DNA of 64,000 bases, from positions 18,231 through 82,230 of the forward strand of contig JAEKKX010000021.1 in NCBI GenBank assembly GCA_019510125.1, given 5' to 3'. Source of the DNA: Lysobacterales bacterium. Lineage in GTDB: Bacteria > Pseudomonadota > Gammaproteobacteria > Xanthomonadales > Xanthomonadaceae. A program made the translations under genes and the position numbers. Below the pieces are notes generated by a model, which was given only the letters and a program-made list of their open reading frames with translations, made no database searches and had not been told where the DNA came from. Positions within the stretch are counted from its first letter, which is position 1. Each line of letters starts with the position of its first letter. Positions 62,578 to 64,000 of this stretch are shown piece after piece.

Positions 62578-64000
62578 ATGAAGTACGTGCTGTTTGCCCT
62601 GCTACTGATCAGCGGAAATGTCAGCGCTCAGATCAGCACGGACAAGACATACAACGAAATACTCCGCGGCCATCATGTCGCGCCGCTCACTGGGGACTTG
62701 TTTGGCGAGCAGGTCAACAACAAGGACGGCTCCACCCATTTCTCCCAGACCGATGTCTCCGTGCCAACGAATTCTGGCCTGCGGGTCGAATTCACGCGCC
62801 ATACCCCGCGTGAAAAGCAAGGTGCAGACAGCGCTCAGTTCCCTCTTGGCTCTGGGTGGGAGATCGACATCCCCTACATGATGGCGACATTCGACACGCG
62901 CCGCGGCTGGGACAATGGAGGCGGGGCCAGATGCAGCGGAAGCCAGAGTGGTCCAACGCAAACGGTCGGCCCGTCGCCTGACTACAACACCACCGTCATG
63001 CCAGCGTACCTTTACTGGAGCGGCATTCATATCAACATCCCGGGCGCGGGCTATGAAAATTTGCTCAAGCAGTTGTCAGGCCACGCCATCCCTCAGGATG
63101 GTCAAACATACATCGGCGCGACCAACGGATTTTGGCGAGTCGGCTGCTTGCCGCAATTGAAAAACGGGGCTGGCGAAGGATTTTTCGTAAAGCTCCCCAA
63201 CGGAACCAAGTACTACTTCGACTGGATGGCCAGTCGCAATGCCTTCGATGTTCTGAACAAAGAATACTACCGCGACAGCAATGGCGATGGCACCGATCCA
63301 ACCGGTTTGCTGGTGCCGACCTCTGACGTGTTCCTATACGCAACAAAAGTGGAGGATCGACACGGCAATATCGTGAACTACAACTTCGATCCGGCAAACA
63401 AACACCGGCTGACCTCGATCGTATCGAGCGATGGCGCGCGTTTGGATATTACCTATAACCAAACAGGGCAAGTCTCTGAGGTGCATGCGCTCGGACAGGT
63501 CTGGAAGTACACCTACGGCGCAATAACTCCATTCGGTCCGAAACTGACGGAAGTGCTGTTGCCAGATCAAAGCAAATGGACTTTCGCAGGCGACATGATG
63601 TGGTGGTATGCAAAATCCCCCATCCTGCCTGCTGCATTCTATGACAACGCTTGCGAGCAGAATGCCACCGGATACCGTTCTCAAGACCCCGCAGCCAGTT
63701 ATAACCTGTCAACACTGGTGTTCACCCACCCCAGCGGTGCGCAAGGAACGTTTGTCCTCAGGTCACTGATTCATGGTTCTGATAACACTCCTGGCGGTTG
63801 TGGTTTGTTTGGATCCGTGATGACCGATATCTGGTTCGGTTCGTATGGGGTCCCGAGCGCGTATTTGGCAAAATCGCTGATCTCCAAGAAGATCACCGGT
63901 CCTGGATTGGCCGATCAGACCTGGAGCTACAGTTACGTTCCCAGTTGGTCATTCGCCAAGGACTGTACATCCGGTTGTACAACGACGACGCGCATCACCA
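62578..64000 (+). CDS. Secreted RHS/YD-repeat-like protein (5' part)
   Basis: An open frame with no stop before the window edge (474 codons). A signal peptide (MKYVLFALLLISGNVSAQ) is preceded by an AGGGGA ribosome site; this start is preferred over an ATG 7 nt earlier in another frame. The sequence has features of RHS proteins: beta-rich LPNGTKYYFDWMA, the repeat-like DRHGNIVNYNFDPANKHRL followed by SSDGARLDITYNQTGQVSEV. RHS proteins often carry a variable C-terminal toxin, which lies beyond the window. GC is near 50% in sampled lines, lower than the chromosome average, which suggests horizontal transfer. Confidence 0.8.
   Translation, partial: MKYVLFALLLISGNVSAQISTDKTYNEILRGHHVAPLTGDLFGEQVNNKDGSTHFSQTDVSVPTNSGLRVEFTRHTPREKQGADSAQFPLGSGWEIDIPYMMATFDTRRGWDNGGGARCSGSQSGPTQTVGPSPDYNTTVMPAYLYWSGIHINIPGAGYENLLKQLSGHAIPQDGQTYIGATNGFWRVGCLPQLKNGAGEGFFVKLPNGTKYYFDWMASRNAFDVLNKEYYRDSNGDGTDPTGLLVPTSDVFLYATKVEDRHGNIVNYNFDPANKHRLTSIVSSDGARLDITYNQTGQVSEVHALGQVWKYTYGAITPFGPKLTEVLLPDQSKWTFAGDMMWWYAKSPILPAAFYDNACEQNATGYRSQDPAASYNLSTLVFTHPSGAQGTFVLRSLIHGSDNTPGGCGLFGSVMTDIWFGSYGVPSAYLAKSLISKKITGPGLADQTWSYSYVPSWSFAKDCTSGCTTTTRIT

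Overview
The window is a 64-kb piece of a GC-rich (roughly 70%) gammaproteobacterial chromosome. Gene content points to the Xanthomonadaceae/Lysobacteraceae (Lysobacter, Luteimonas and relatives). The evidence is rdgC, glyQ/glyS encoded as separate subunits, tatABC, tamA-tamB, a TIGR01782-type TonB-dependent receptor, a DcaP-type porin, an X6-type ECF sigma factor paired with a Ser/Thr kinase, and families of palindromic REP-like repeats of the kind common in xanthomonads. Species cannot be named from the sequence alone.

Layout. 1-12.4 kb: a signalling pair (ECF sigma, Ser/Thr kinase), DNA repair (mutM), stress proteins (CsbD, BON), tRNA thiolation (ttcA), rdgC, a YgjP-like metalloprotease, heme synthesis (hemH) and the twin-arginine translocase tatABC. 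12.6-18.7 kb: an apparent acetate/carboxylate module, with an MHS-type transporter and DcaP porin divergent from acs and followed by a LuxR-type response regulator. 18.8-26.4 kb: small conserved proteins, a lipid cluster (CDP-alcohol phosphatidyltransferase, acyltransferase, CdsA-like cytidylyltransferase) next to a fatty-acid desaturase, an EF-hand protein, a membrane protein and a glutamine amidotransferase. 26.4-32.8 kb: glyQ, GST and glyS, then a 0.6-kb tandem array of palindromic repeats and a class V aminotransferase that looks leaderless. 32.9-39.8 kb: two small exported proteins and tamA-tamB. 39.8-48 kb: an accessory metabolic cluster. A GlxA-type regulator and an SDR diverge from a run of dienelactone hydrolase, beta-hydroxyacid dehydrogenase, thioesterase and alpha/beta hydrolase. 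A ferritin-like/[Fe-S]/double-CDGSH fusion and an R2K-type ATP-grasp protein follow. 48-57.9 kb: a SIMPL-like protein, serine hydrolases, AraC, htpG with a clear sigma-32 promoter, a DUF6249/ECF sigma/putative anti-sigma operon, and a MerR regulator controlling an NAD(P)H oxidoreductase. 57.9-64 kb: tRNA-Arg(CCG), ubiA, a large TonB-dependent receptor, then a lower-GC stretch with a transposase scrap and the start of a secreted RHS/YD-repeat protein.

The most unusual items are these: two in-frame insertions in glyS (a 49%-GC segment and a full REP palindrome inside the coding sequence); the ferritin-like/Fer4/CDGSH/CDGSH fusion coupled to an ATP-grasp gene, which is the best candidate for an undescribed system; the GlxA divergon with 21-bp-spaced half-sites; a textbook MerR promoter with an over-long spacer; and a pair of inverted ~100-bp repeat elements bracketing the hemH-tat region. 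All functional assignments rest on motifs read by eye; no database search was made.
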